A DNA stretch of 64,000 nt from Gemmatimonadota bacterium (GCA_041390125.1 JAWKQN010000006.1:186001-250000); one strand, 5' to 3'; shown: positions 26,505 to 34,830, numbered from the stretch's first letter. Notes: generated by a model from the letters alone, not told the origin. Made by a program: numbers and translations.

Positions 26505-27755
26505 TCACGCCGGCACCGGCTCGGGATAGAGCGGATGGCGGGCGCAGAGCTCCTGGACCTCGGCCCGCACGGACGCGACGCGCTCCGGTGCCTCGGGAGC
26601 GTCCAGCAGGTCGGCGATCCAGTGGGCGATGCGACGGAACTCGGCCGGTCCCATGCCGCGCGTGGTGAGCGCCGCGGCCCCGATCCGGAGTCCCGACGTC
26701 ACGAAGGGCGAGCGCTTCTCGCCCGGCACCGTGTTCTTGTTCACGGTGATCCCCGCGGCTTCCAGCCGTGCCTCCGCCTCCTTGCCGGTAAGCGTGTGGT
26801 CGCTCAGGTCCACGAGCACGAGGTGGTTGTCCGTCCCGCCGCTCACGAGCCGCACGCCACGCTCCTGCAGCCCGTCCGCCAGGACGGCGGCGTTCTCCAC
26901 CACCTGGGCGGCGTAGCTGGCGAAGTCGGGGCCGAGCGCCTCGCGCAGCGCCACGGCCTTGGCCGCGATCACATGCATGAGCGGGCCGCCCTGTGTGCCC
27001 GGGAAGACCGCCTTGTCCACCGCCTTGGCATGCCGCTCCTCGCTGAGGATCAGGCCGCCCCGGGGGCCGCGCAGCGTCTTGTGGGTGGTGGTGGTCACGA
27101 CGTCCGCGAGGCCGACGGGCGTGGGGTGCACGCCACCGGCGACGAGCCCGGCGATGTGCGCCATGTCGACCATCAGCAGCGCGTCCACCTCACGCGCGAT
27201 CGAGGCGAAGGCTTCGAAGTCGATGATCCGCGGATAGGCGCTGGCACCGGCGATGATCATGCGCGGCCGCTCGGCGAGCGCCTGGGCCCGCAGCGCGTCG
27301 TAGTCGATGCGGCCCGTGTCCTCGCGCACGCCGTAGGCGCGCACCTCGTACAGGAGCCCCGAGAAGTTGACGGGAGAGCCATGGGTCAGATGACCGCCGT
27401 GGCTCAGGCTCATGCCCAGGATGCGGTCGCCCGGCTGCAGCAGCGCCAGGAACACCGCCATGTTGGCCTGGGCGCCCGAATGCGGCTGCACGTTGGCGTG
27501 CGTCGCGCCGAAGAGGCGGCAGGCGCGCTCCCGGGCCAGCTCCTCCACCGTGTCGACGTGCTCACAGCCGCCGTAGTAGCGCTTCCCGGGAAGGCCCTCG
27601 GCGTACTTGTTGGTGAGCACCGTGCCCATCGCCTCGAGCACCGCGCGCGAGACGAAGTTCTCGCTGGCGATCATCTCCAGCTGGCCGGCCTGGCGCCGCT
27701 CCTCCAGCTGGATGGCCTCGTACACGTCCGCGTCGACCGCCTTCAGGTGCTCCAC
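26505..27755 (-). CDS. glyA: Serine hydroxymethyltransferase
   Basis: 416 residues, GTG start. Motifs: LEMIASENFVSRAVLEAMG, TNKYAEGLPGKRYYGGCEHVD, NVQPHSGAQANMAVFLALL, GMSLSHGGHLTHG, MVDMAHIAGLVAGG, and the PLP-Lys in TTTTHKTLRGPRGG near residue 229. It interconverts serine and glycine with tetrahydrofolate. The C-terminus is typical (GLRIGAAALTTRGM). Located directly downstream of leucine dehydrogenase. Confidence 0.97.
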   Translation of the reverse strand: MEHLKAVDADVYEAIQLEERRQAGQLEMIASENFVSRAVLEAMGTVLTNKYAEGLPGKRYYGGCEHVDTVEELARERACRLFGATHANVQPHSGAQANMAVFLALLQPGDRILGMSLSHGGHLTHGSPVNFSGLLYEVRAYGVREDTGRIDYDALRAQALAERPRMIIAGASAYPRIIDFEAFASIAREVDALLMVDMAHIAGLVAGGVHPTPVGLADVVTTTTHKTLRGPRGGLILSEERHAKAVDKAVFPGTQGGPLMHVIAAKAVALREALGPDFASYAAQVVENAAVLADGLQERGVRLVSGGTDNHLVLVDLSDHTLTGKEAEARLEAAGITVNKNTVPGEKRSPFVTSGLRIGAAALTTRGMGPAEFRRIAHWIADLLDAPEAPERVASVRAEVQELCARHPLYPEPVPA

Positions 27756-27790
27756 GGGCTCCTCCGCTCGGGCTCCGTCACGAAGATCCG

Positions 27791-28846
27791 TCAGACCCAG
27801 CTCTTCTGGAGCGTGCGTACTTCCGCCAGCCGCTGCTCGGCCAGCCGGTCCGCCGCCACGCTCGTGGGTACGCCGTCGGCATCCGCCCGCTGGAAGATGC
27901 GCAGCAGGGTGTTGTAGATGTCACCCGCCTTCCGCTTCGCCCGATCGCGGCCCCACTCGTTGATCTCGCCATAGACGTTGATGAGGCCGCCGGCGTTGAT
28001 CACGTAGTCGGGCGCGTACAGGATGCCCTTCTTCTGCAGGGCTTCCCCGTGCCGCGCCTCGGCCAGCTGGTTGTTGGCCGCTCCCGCGATGACGTCGACC
28101 GTGAACACCTTCAGCGTCTCGTCGTCGACCACCGCTCCGAGGGCACACGGTGCGAAGATGTCGGCGTCCACCGCGTAGATGTCGTGGGTACCCACGGCGG
28201 TGGCGCCGAAGTCGTCCACCACGCGCTGGACGCGCTGCGCGTCGATGTCGGTGACGGTCAGCCGAGCGCCATCCTCGTGCAGGTACGAGCAGAGGTGGTA
28301 GCCCACGTGCCCGAGGCCCTGCACGCTCACGTGCTTCTCCGACAGGTCGTCCGAGCCGTAGCGCTCGTGCGCGCACGCCTTGATGCCGCGGTAGACGCCG
28401 TAGGCGGTCACGGGGGACGGATCCCCCGAGCGGCCGAGCAGTCCGACGACCGAGTCGGTCTCCATCCGCACGAACTCCATGTCGTCCACGGAGGTGCCGA
28501 CGTCTTCGGCCGTGATGTAGCGGCCGCCGAGCGATTCGACCGCGCGCCCATGCGCCCGGAAGATCATCTCGCGGTCACGCGTGCGGTTGTCGCCGATGAT
28601 GACCGACTTGCCGCCGCCCAGATTGAGACCGGTGATCGCGGCCTTGTAGGTCATGCCGCGGGACAGGCGCAGCGCGTCGGTGATGGCCGCCTCGTCGGAG
28701 TCGTACTGCCAGAAGCGTGTCCCGCCCAGCGCGGGCCCGAGCGTCGTATCGTGGATGGCGATGATGCCCTTGTAGCCGAGCGTGGGCTCGCTCCACAACA
28801 CGATCTGCTCGTGTCCGAACGTCTGGAGCGCATCGAAGATCTTCAT
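27791..28846 (-). CDS. ldh: Leucine dehydrogenase
   Basis: 351 residues, very similar by eye to Bacillus leucine dehydrogenase over its whole length: IIAIHDTTLGPALGGTRFW, GMTYKAAITGLNLGGGKSVI (Lys68 substrate binding and Lys80 catalytic), GRYITAEDVGTSVDDM, GDPSPVTAYGVYRGIKA, VQGLGHVGYHLCSYLHEDGA (NAD Rossmann fold), APCALGAVV, AGAANNQLAEARHG, LYAPDYVINAGGLINV. It reversibly deaminates leucine, valine and isoleucine to 2-oxo acids with NAD. The adjacent acyl-CoA dehydrogenase, hydroxyacyl-CoA dehydrogenase and thiolase fit branched-chain amino acid breakdown. The gene symbol ldh is the usual one for this enzyme (also bcd). Confidence 0.92.
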   Translation of the reverse strand: MKIFDALQTFGHEQIVLWSEPTLGYKGIIAIHDTTLGPALGGTRFWQYDSDEAAITDALRLSRGMTYKAAITGLNLGGGKSVIIGDNRTRDREMIFRAHGRAVESLGGRYITAEDVGTSVDDMEFVRMETDSVVGLLGRSGDPSPVTAYGVYRGIKACAHERYGSDDLSEKHVSVQGLGHVGYHLCSYLHEDGARLTVTDIDAQRVQRVVDDFGATAVGTHDIYAVDADIFAPCALGAVVDDETLKVFTVDVIAGAANNQLAEARHGEALQKKGILYAPDYVINAGGLINVYGEINEWGRDRAKRKAGDIYNTLLRIFQRADADGVPTSVAADRLAEQRLAEVRTLQKSWV

Positions 28847-28864
28847 CGAAAGGATTCCGTCCTG

Positions 28865-30028
28865 TCAGGTTCCAGTGGATGCCCCGTCGCCACCCAGCAG
28901 ATCGCGGGCGACGATCCAACGGAGCACCTCGTTCGTGCCTTCGTAGATCTCGGTCCCCTTGGCGTCGCGCATGAGCTTCTCCACGGGGTAATCCCTCATG
29001 TAGCCGTAGCCGCCGAAGATCTGGACGGCCTCGTCCGCCACGTACATGGCGGTCTCGCTCGCGAACACCTTGGCCGCCGCGCAGGCGGCCGCCGGCGCGA
29101 GCGCCGCCGGCCCGGCCGGCAGATCCAGCGCGGCCGCCGTCTGCTCCAGCAACGACCGGGCCGCCCCCACCCGGATCGCCATGGTGGCCAGCTTCTCCTG
29201 GATGGCCCCGAACGCCGCCAGGGGCCGGTCGAACTGCTCGCGGCCCAGCGCGTAGGCCACCGCGTGCTCGAGGGCGGCCTGGGCGATGCCGACCGCCTGG
29301 GCCGCGATGCCCAGCCGGCCCACACCGAGGGCCTGCATGGCGTAGCCGAAGGCCGCGCCGGGCTGCCCCACCAGGGCCGAGCCGTCCACCCGCACGTCCA
29401 GCTCCACGGAAACGGTCTCGGTGGCCCGCAGGCCCAGCGTGGTCTCGCGGCCCGTCACGGTGTAGCCGTCCGTTCCGGGCTCGACGAGGAACAGCCCCAC
29501 CTCGTGGGCTCCCTCCCCCGTGCGCGCGAAGACGGCCACCACGCCCGCCCGGGCCCCATTGGTCACCCAGCGCTTGCGGCCCCGGATGCGCCACCCGTCG
29601 CCGTCCCGCTCGGCGCGGGTGGACAGGGCGGCGGCGTCGCTGCCCGCCTGGGGCTCCGTCAACGCGAAGGCCCCGAGCACGTCGCCCGAGGCCATGGGAG
29701 TGAGCCAGCGCGTCTTCTGGGCGTCGTCGGCGAAGCCCAGGAGCAGCGCGACCAGCGGCCCGTTGTGGATGGCGAGATCGAGGGCGACGGACGCATCCCC
29801 CCACGCGATCTGCTCGAGCACGGTCAGGTAGGTGGGCACGTCCAGGCCGAGCCCCCCGTAGGCCTCGGGGACCCGCATGCCGAAGAAGCCCAGCTCGGCC
29901 AGCTTGCCGTGCACGTCGGCGTCCAGGCGGCGCTCGGCGTCCCAGCGGGCGCTGTGCGGGCGGAGCTCCGACTGCGCGAACTCGCGCGCCAGCGCGCGCA
30001 GCTCCAGTTGTTCCTGGGTGAGCGCCAT
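28865..30028 (-). CDS. Acyl-CoA dehydrogenase
   Basis: 387 residues from an ATG that overlaps the upstream stop by one base. FAD-dependent family motifs: FGMRVPEAYGGLGLDVPTYL, LGAFALTEPQAGSDAAAL, KRWVTNGARAGVVAVFAR, FGYAMQALGVGRLGIAAQAV, REQFDRPLAAFGAIQEKLA, IFGGYGYMRDYPVEKLMRDA and YEGTNEVLRWIVARDLL, with the catalytic base Glu in YEGTNE. The short/medium or branched-chain substrate class cannot be decided, but the neighbouring leucine dehydrogenase suggests branched-chain acyl-CoA. Confidence 0.92.
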   Translation of the reverse strand: MALTQEQLELRALAREFAQSELRPHSARWDAERRLDADVHGKLAELGFFGMRVPEAYGGLGLDVPTYLTVLEQIAWGDASVALDLAIHNGPLVALLLGFADDAQKTRWLTPMASGDVLGAFALTEPQAGSDAAALSTRAERDGDGWRIRGRKRWVTNGARAGVVAVFARTGEGAHEVGLFLVEPGTDGYTVTGRETTLGLRATETVSVELDVRVDGSALVGQPGAAFGYAMQALGVGRLGIAAQAVGIAQAALEHAVAYALGREQFDRPLAAFGAIQEKLATMAIRVGAARSLLEQTAAALDLPAGPAALAPAAACAAAKVFASETAMYVADEAVQIFGGYGYMRDYPVEKLMRDAKGTEIYEGTNEVLRWIVARDLLGGDGASTGT

Positions 30029-30885
30029 CAGGCGTCGTACCGGTAGAAGCCACGGCCGGCCTTGCGACCCAACCAACCGGCGGCGACGTACTTCCGGAGC
30101 AGCGGACAGGGGCGGTAGCGGTCGTCTCCGAGCCCGCCGTGCAGGACCTCCAGGATGTTCAGGCAGGTGTCCAGCCCGATGAGGTCGGCCAGGGCCAGCG
30201 GGCCCATGGGGTGGTTCATCCCGAGCTTCATGACCGTGTCGATCGCCTCCGCCTCGCCCACCCCTTCCATGAGGCAGAAGATCGCCTCGTTGATCATGGG
30301 CATCAGCACGCGATTGGAGACGAAGCCGGGGTAGTCGTTGACCTCGACCGGCTCCTTGCCCAGGTCACGCGAGAGCGCGAAGACCGCGGCGGTGGTCTCG
30401 TCGGTGGTGGCCAGCCCGCGGATCACCTCGACCAGCTTCATGACCGGGACGGGGTTCATGAAGTGCATGCCGATCACCGAGCCCGGGCGGCGCGTATGCG
30501 CGGCGATCTCGGTGATGGAGATGGAAGAGGTGTTGGTGGCGAGGATCGCGCCCTCGGGGGCGGACTCGTCCAGGGTCTGGAAGATCCGGACCTTGAGATC
30601 GGCCCGTTCGGGCGCGGCCTCGATCACGATGCCCGCCCCGGCCGCCGCGGCGGCGAGGTCGGTCGAGCCCTCGATGCGTCCCGAGGCGGCGTCGCGGTCC
30701 TCCTGGGAGAGCGTGCCCTTCTTCACCTGGCGGTCGAGGTTCTTGCCGATGGTGGCGAGGCCTCCGGCCAGTGCGTCCCGGTCCACATCCACCAGCGTCA
30801 CCCGGCGACCGGAGAGGGCCGCCACGTGGGCGATCCCGTTCCCCATGGTCCCCGCTCCGACCACCGCGACGTGCTCGAACTCCAT
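30028..30885 (-). CDS. 3-hydroxybutyryl/3-hydroxyacyl-CoA dehydrogenase
   Basis: 285 residues. N-terminal NAD-binding fold VAVVGAGTMGNGIAHVAAL, then EAAPERADLKVRIFQTLD, ATNTSSISITEIA, and the catalytic His in GMHFMNPVPVMKLVEVI. The C-terminal domain begins at about residue 185 with DYPGFVSNRVLMPMINEAIF and has the family-typical LGMNHPMGPLALADLIGLDT and YVAAGWLGRKAGRGFYRY. It oxidises L-3-hydroxyacyl-CoA, most likely short-chain. Coupled to the acyl-CoA dehydrogenase. Confidence 0.95.
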   Translation of the reverse strand: MEFEHVAVVGAGTMGNGIAHVAALSGRRVTLVDVDRDALAGGLATIGKNLDRQVKKGTLSQEDRDAASGRIEGSTDLAAAAAGAGIVIEAAPERADLKVRIFQTLDESAPEGAILATNTSSISITEIAAHTRRPGSVIGMHFMNPVPVMKLVEVIRGLATTDETTAAVFALSRDLGKEPVEVNDYPGFVSNRVLMPMINEAIFCLMEGVGEAEAIDTVMKLGMNHPMGPLALADLIGLDTCLNILEVLHGGLGDDRYRPCPLLRKYVAAGWLGRKAGRGFYRYDA

Positions 30886-30927
30886 CGGTCTCCCGCGTCC
30901 TCGAGTTCCGTTTCCCGAACAGCCTGC

Positions 30928-31836
30928 CTAGTACTCCGACCCCTCCCGGGGGTGCCCCGGCTGGAGGGGGTCCGGTAGGGGTCGCCACTGCACGGCCGAC
31001 GGCTCCGGAGCGAGCCATCTCGTGCGGGCGATCCAGACGGCCGCGCCGGTCAGCACGACCAGGGCCGCGATGCCCCCTTCCGGGCCGAAGGCGCCCCCGC
31101 TCCACCAGGCAGGGCCGTCCATCCGGAGCGCCAGGTAGGGTGCATCGACCAGGTCGAGGCCGCTCACGGGGAGGTCGACCCAGAAGCCGATCGACCAGTT
31201 CCAGCCCAGGTGGACGCCCGACGCCCACCACAGGCTCAGGGTGCGCAGGTAGACCAGGCCCAGGAGCGCGCCTGCGGCGGCCAGATTCACCAGCGCGAGG
31301 GGCGCGACGTCCGGGTTGCCGAGGTGGAGGGCCGAGAAGGCGACGCTGGTCAAGGCCAGCGCGGGCCACCCGCCCAGGCGGGCGGCCAGGACCTGGAAGG
31401 CGTACCCACGGGCCAGGGCCTCCTCGGCCGCGGCCGGCAGGGCGAAGAAGGCGAACGAGCCCCACGCGGCGCCGAGCCACCCGAGCGGGGTGCCGGGCTC
31501 GGAGCCCAGCGCGATGCCCCCGCCGAGCGCGATGAGCCCGGTGACGGCCAGGCCCAGCGCGAGCCCCAGCCCCACCCCTCGGCCCAACTCCCGCGGGAGG
31601 GAGAGCGCCAGCGGGAAGCCGAGGGCCCCGGGGCGGCGTCCGTCCAGCCGCAGGACGAGCACACCGGCCGCGACCGAGGCGAGCAGCAGGGTGAGCGCCC
31701 CACCCAGGAAGGCCGCCACCCCGAGCGTGCCGGCCCCCCACACCAGGGCGGCCAGCACGCCGAAGAACAGGGAGAGGCGGAGGATCAGGCCGCCCCACCC
31801 GAACGGGGCGGAGCGGGTCGCGCGCGGACCCTCCAC
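30928..31836 (-). CDS. CPBP-family intramembrane metalloprotease
   Basis: 302 residues with about seven to eight hydrophobic segments. The CPBP/Rce1-like (Abi) motifs are present: AAAEEALARGYAF (EExxxR, motif 1), SALHLGN (motif 3, His) and HLGWNW near the following helix. GTG start seven bases after the bioY stop. Homologues act as CAAX-type proteases or in bacteriocin self-protection; the substrate is unknown. The C-terminal ~25 residues are Pro-rich and hydrophilic. Confidence 0.85.
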   Translation of the reverse strand: MEGPRATRSAPFGWGGLILRLSLFFGVLAALVWGAGTLGVAAFLGGALTLLLASVAAGVLVLRLDGRRPGALGFPLALSLPRELGRGVGLGLALGLAVTGLIALGGGIALGSEPGTPLGWLGAAWGSFAFFALPAAAEEALARGYAFQVLAARLGGWPALALTSVAFSALHLGNPDVAPLALVNLAAAGALLGLVYLRTLSLWWASGVHLGWNWSIGFWVDLPVSGLDLVDAPYLALRMDGPAWWSGGAFGPEGGIAALVVLTGAAVWIARTRWLAPEPSAVQWRPLPDPLQPGHPREGSEY

Positions 31837-31843
31837 GCCGGGA

Positions 31844-32404
31844 TCAGGCCCGCCGGGCCGGATCCCCCCCGATCACCCGGAGCAGCAGGACGGCCAGGGC
31901 CACCTGGACGGCCCCGCCCGGCAGGAACGGGAGGGCGCCCATGCGGAAGGCGCCCTCCAGACCCTGGCCGGAGACCAGCGCGAGCTGGGCCACGCCACCC
32001 GTCAGGATGACGACCAGGCCGGCCGCGGTGCCCAACGAGGCGCGCACCAGCCCCGGCGTCCGCCCCAGCAGCGCGCCCACCGCGAACGCCGCCACCGGGA
32101 AGGCGGCCAGGTAGCCGCCGGTGGGACCGAGCAGCCAGGGGAGCCCTGCCCCACCGCCCGAGAACACGGGCGCGCCCAGCGCGCCCAGGGTCAGGTAGGC
32201 CAGGAGCGCGAAGGCACCCGGCACGGCCCCCAGCAGACCGCCGACCAGCAGCACCGCGATGGGCTGCAGCGTGACGGGCACCGGCGTGCCGGGAAGGGGG
32301 ATGGCCACGCGCGCGGCGCCTGCGATCAGCGCCACGGCGGCGATCACGCCCAGCGCCTGGTGGGCGGTGCGGGCTTCGGTCCAGCGTCCGGTCTGCAGGG
32401 GCAC
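31844..32404 (-). CDS. bioY: BioY-family biotin transporter substrate-binding subunit
   Basis: 186 residues from a GTG with GAGGAG about four bases upstream; the frame further upstream overlaps the thiolase gene. It is almost entirely membrane segments with the BioY signature region VPVTLQPIAVLLVGGLLG, ALLAYLTLGALGAPVF, LLGPTGGYLAAFPVAAFAVG. BioY is the S-component of an ECF transporter or may work alone. No bioM, bioN or biotin synthesis gene is nearby. This suggests biotin uptake. Confidence 0.9.
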   Translation of the reverse strand: MPLQTGRWTEARTAHQALGVIAAVALIAGAARVAIPLPGTPVPVTLQPIAVLLVGGLLGAVPGAFALLAYLTLGALGAPVFSGGGAGLPWLLGPTGGYLAAFPVAAFAVGALLGRTPGLVRASLGTAAGLVVILTGGVAQLALVSGQGLEGAFRMGALPFLPGGAVQVALAVLLLRVIGGDPARRA

Positions 32405-32456
32405 GGGGCTCCTCGTGTCGGCTCGGGTGGGATGGAGTCGGGGACGGTGCGGTGAT

Positions 32457-33668
32457 CTACGCCTTCTCGACCGAGAGCGCCACCGCGTTGCCGCCGCCCA
32501 GGCAGAGCGTGGCCACGCCGGTCGAGGCACCCCTGTCCTCGAGCGCGCCCAGCAGCGTGACCAGCACGCGAGCGCCGGAGGCGCCGATGGGGTGACCCAG
32601 GGCGACCGCGCCCCCGTTGATGTTGACCTTGTCCGGGTCCATCTCCAGCGCGCGCATGTCGGCGATGGCCTGCACGGCGAACGCCTCGTTCACCTCGAAG
32701 AGGTCGTAGTCGCCGATGCGCTTGCCCTCCTTCTTCATCAGGCGCTGCATGGCGTCGACGGGCGCGAAGAACAGGTCCTGCGGCTCGGTGGCACCCGAGG
32801 CGTAGCCGGTGATGATCGCTTCGACCGGGAGGCCGTGGGCCTCGGCGTACTCGAGCGACGCCACCACGAGCGCGGCGGCGCCGTCGTTCAGGCCGGGCGC
32901 GTTGCCCGCGGTGACAACGAGGTTCTCGAGATCCTTGGGCGCGTCGTTCGGGAAGGCCGGACGCAGCTTGCCCAGGGCTTCGAGGGAGGTGTCCTTGCGG
33001 GGCGACTCGTCGGTGTCGACGACCGTCACGCCTTTGCGCGTCTTCACCTCGACCGGGACGATCTCGTCCTGGAAGCGGCCGGCCTCGATGGCGTCGATGG
33101 CCTTCTGGTGGGAGCGCAGGCTGAACTGGTCGGCGTCCTCGCGGCTCACGCCCGCCTTGGCCGCCGTGTATTCGGCGTGACCGCCCATGTGGCAGTGGCC
33201 GAAGGAGCACCACAGGCCGTCGTAGATCAGCCCGTCCTGCACGGTCTGGTCGCCGAACTTCACGCCCTCGCGCAGGCCCCGCAGGTAGAACGGCACGTTC
33301 GACATCGATTCCATGCCGCCGGCCACCACCAGGCGGGCGTCACCGGCCTTGACGGCCTGGGCCGCCAGCATCACGGCCTTCAGGCCCGATCCGCACACCT
33401 TGTTCACGGTGAGCGCGGGCACCGTGGCCGGGATGCCACTCCGGACGGCGGCCTGCCGGGCGGGGGCCTGGCCGGCTCCGGCCGTCACCACGTTCCCCAT
33501 GATCACCTCGTCGATGTCGCCGAGGTCGATCCCGCTCCGCTGCACCGCGGCGCGCAGGGCGATCGCGCCCAGGTCGGGCGCGGCGATGGAGGACAGCCCG
33601 CCCAGGAAGCGCCCGATGGGCGTGCGGGCCGAGCCCTTGAGGAGGACCGGGGTGGTGGCCTTGTTCAT
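32457..33668 (-). CDS. Acetyl-CoA acetyltransferase (thiolase)
   Basis: 403 residues from an ATG at 33668 with CGGAG upstream. Thiolase motifs: KGSARTPIGRFLGGL, the nucleophilic Cys92 in NKVCGSGLKAV, VVAGGMESMSNVPFY, LFEVNEAFAVQAI, NINGGAVALGHPIGASGAR and the C-terminal CLGGGNAVALSVE with the second active-site Cys. The loop reads GGGNAVAL rather than the common GGGxGxA. It condenses or cleaves acetyl-CoA units. As first gene before bioY and the fatty/branched acyl-CoA genes, it fits beta-oxidation-like metabolism. Confidence 0.95.
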   Translation of the reverse strand: MNKATTPVLLKGSARTPIGRFLGGLSSIAAPDLGAIALRAAVQRSGIDLGDIDEVIMGNVVTAGAGQAPARQAAVRSGIPATVPALTVNKVCGSGLKAVMLAAQAVKAGDARLVVAGGMESMSNVPFYLRGLREGVKFGDQTVQDGLIYDGLWCSFGHCHMGGHAEYTAAKAGVSREDADQFSLRSHQKAIDAIEAGRFQDEIVPVEVKTRKGVTVVDTDESPRKDTSLEALGKLRPAFPNDAPKDLENLVVTAGNAPGLNDGAAALVVASLEYAEAHGLPVEAIITGYASGATEPQDLFFAPVDAMQRLMKKEGKRIGDYDLFEVNEAFAVQAIADMRALEMDPDKVNINGGAVALGHPIGASGARVLVTLLGALEDRGASTGVATLCLGGGNAVALSVEKA

Positions 33669-33907
33669 GAAGCCTGCTCCGATGTGCGGCGGTGATCGAG
33701 GTCGGGACCCGCGAACCGGACGGGCCAGCGCCCGCCCGGGCCGCCGGAAGATACACCCGGACGGGCAGAGGGGGGATCCGGGGGCGGCGGGAAGGCGCGG
33801 CGCGGGTGGCGGTTCGGGCGGCGGGGGATCGCGGAGCGGGTGGCGGTTCGGCGGCCCGCGTCGAGCCCAACGCGTGGCTGCCGAGCCCCGCGCGTGGTCC
33901 GCCCGGA

Positions 33908-33972
33908 CGTTCCCGCGGGAACGCGGGGGCGGGCGGATGGGATCCCGGGACGGTGGCGTTTCAGCGGAAACG
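33908..33972. promoter_or_regulatory. Two related 16-bp palindromes, possible tandem operator
   Basis: 33908-33923 (CGTTCCCGCGGGAACG) is a perfect palindrome. 33957-33972 (CGTTTCAGCGGAAACG) has 6-bp perfect arms. They agree at 13 of 16 positions, with starts 49 bp apart, about 70-135 bp upstream of the start at 34043. Spaced, sequence-related palindromes suggest sites for a dimeric regulator; none is identified. Confidence 0.45.
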
Positions 33973-34030
33973 TCGGAGCGGCGCGGGTGCGCGGCTCCTG
34001 CCGACCGGATCGCTCGACCGCCCCGGACGC

Positions 34031-34036
34031 TATACT
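34031..34036 (+). promoter_or_regulatory. -10 element of a leaderless promoter
   Basis: TATACT ends six bases before the ATG at 34043, so the expected transcription start falls at or next to the A of the start codon. No ribosome-binding site lies upstream of that ATG. No clear -35 box is present 17 bp upstream. Confidence 0.6.
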
Positions 34037-34042
34037 TGAACC

Positions 34043-34270
34043 ATGGACACCCGACCCCAGGACACATCCCCCGAGGCATGGGCGTACACGCTCGCCCTGC
34101 ATCGCGCGCTGTCGCCCGCTCGCCGCGTCGAGCTGGCGCTCGAGATGAGTGACGAGGTCCGGGCGATCCAGCTGGAGGGGTTGCTGGCGCGCAATCCGAG
34201 GTGGACCCGCGCGGATGCCGTCCGCCATCTGGTGCACCGCGAATTCGGCGTGCGGCTGCCGGATCGATGA
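34043..34270 (+). CDS. Small helical protein coupled to a nucleotidyltransferase (antitoxin-like position)
   Basis: 75 residues; ATG start apparently on a leaderless mRNA. Predicted all-helical with LSPARRVELALEMSDEVRAI in the middle and a second half WTRADAVRHLVHREFGVRLP that could be a small DNA- or protein-binding helical pair. I do not recognise a named family; small proteins of similar pattern occur beside nucleotidyltransferase genes in other genomes, from memory. The stop overlaps the next ATG (ATGA). The arrangement (small protein first, nucleotidyltransferase second) resembles type IV or MNT-type toxin-antitoxin gene pairs. Confidence 0.7.
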   Translation: MDTRPQDTSPEAWAYTLALHRALSPARRVELALEMSDEVRAIQLEGLLARNPRWTRADAVRHLVHREFGVRLPDR

Positions 34271-34830
34271 GCCTGGGGGAGCTTCTCGGCCGCGTCGTCG
34301 GCATCCTGACGCGGTTGGAGGTGCCCTACATGCTCACCGGCTCCCTGGCTGCCGCACACTACTCGCTCCCGCGGGCGACCCAGGACGTGGACCTGGTGAT
34401 CGAGCTCGGCGACGGAGCGGTCAGCGGGTTGGTGGACGCCTTGGCGGCCGCAGGGTTCTACGTGAGTCCGGAGGCGGCACGCGAGGCCATCCAGGTCCGG
34501 GGATCTTTCAACGCGATCGACGCCGAGAGCGGCTGGAAGGTCGACTTCATTCCCCGCAAGGAGCGGCCGTTCAGTCGCAGCGAATTCCAGCGCCGGCGCC
34601 TGGTGCCCATGCTCGGGTCGGAGGTTGCCGTGGTCAGCCCCGAGGACCTGGTGCTCGCCAAGCTCGAGTGGGCGTCGAAAGGCGACTCCGAACGGCAGCG
34701 ACGCGACGCGGCACGAGTGATGGAGTCCCTGGGTGCGGCGCTCGATCACGCGTACGTCGAGCGCTGGCTCGATGCGTTGGCCGTCCGCGAGGAATGGGAG
34801 CGCGTGCGCGCGGGGGGTCCTCAGCGCTGA
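34267..34830 (+). CDS. Nucleotidyltransferase-fold protein (AbiEii/MenT- or DUF6036-like)
   Basis: 187 residues. The nucleotidyltransferase core reads YMLTGSLAAAHYSLPRATQD then VDLVIE: Gly25-Ser26 and the metal-binding pair Asp40/Asp42, with a third acidic strand KVDFIP (Asp93). The C-terminal half is helical and includes SPEDLVLAKLEWASKGDSER, common in this fold group (a Lys in a helix near the active site). It could adenylylate or nucleotidylate a tRNA, protein or small molecule, or be the toxin of a toxin-antitoxin pair. Translationally coupled to the small gene upstream. Downstream it converges on the MBL-fold gene, 92 bp away. Confidence 0.75.
   Translation: MSLGELLGRVVGILTRLEVPYMLTGSLAAAHYSLPRATQDVDLVIELGDGAVSGLVDALAAAGFYVSPEAAREAIQVRGSFNAIDAESGWKVDFIPRKERPFSRSEFQRRRLVPMLGSEVAVVSPEDLVLAKLEWASKGDSERQRRDAARVMESLGAALDHAYVERWLDALAVREEWERVRAGGPQR

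Larger units (their letters stand above)
33669..34042. other. 374-bp non-coding region between divergent thiolase and the small plus-strand gene
   Basis: It holds a 15-bp direct repeat (33802-33816 and 33836-33850, 34-bp period), two related 16-bp palindromes (33908-33923 and 33957-33972), and a leaderless-type promoter at its right end. I see no gene in it. Confidence 0.6.

Noticed and set aside
28049..30046. A 665-codon plus-strand open frame
   Set aside because: Antisense of leucine dehydrogenase and acyl-CoA dehydrogenase, both of which have full sets of family motifs.
33802..33850. 15-bp direct repeat as a microsatellite or CRISPR-like element
   Set aside because: Only two copies in a GC-rich low-complexity stretch; noted as part of the non-coding region, not as a separate element.
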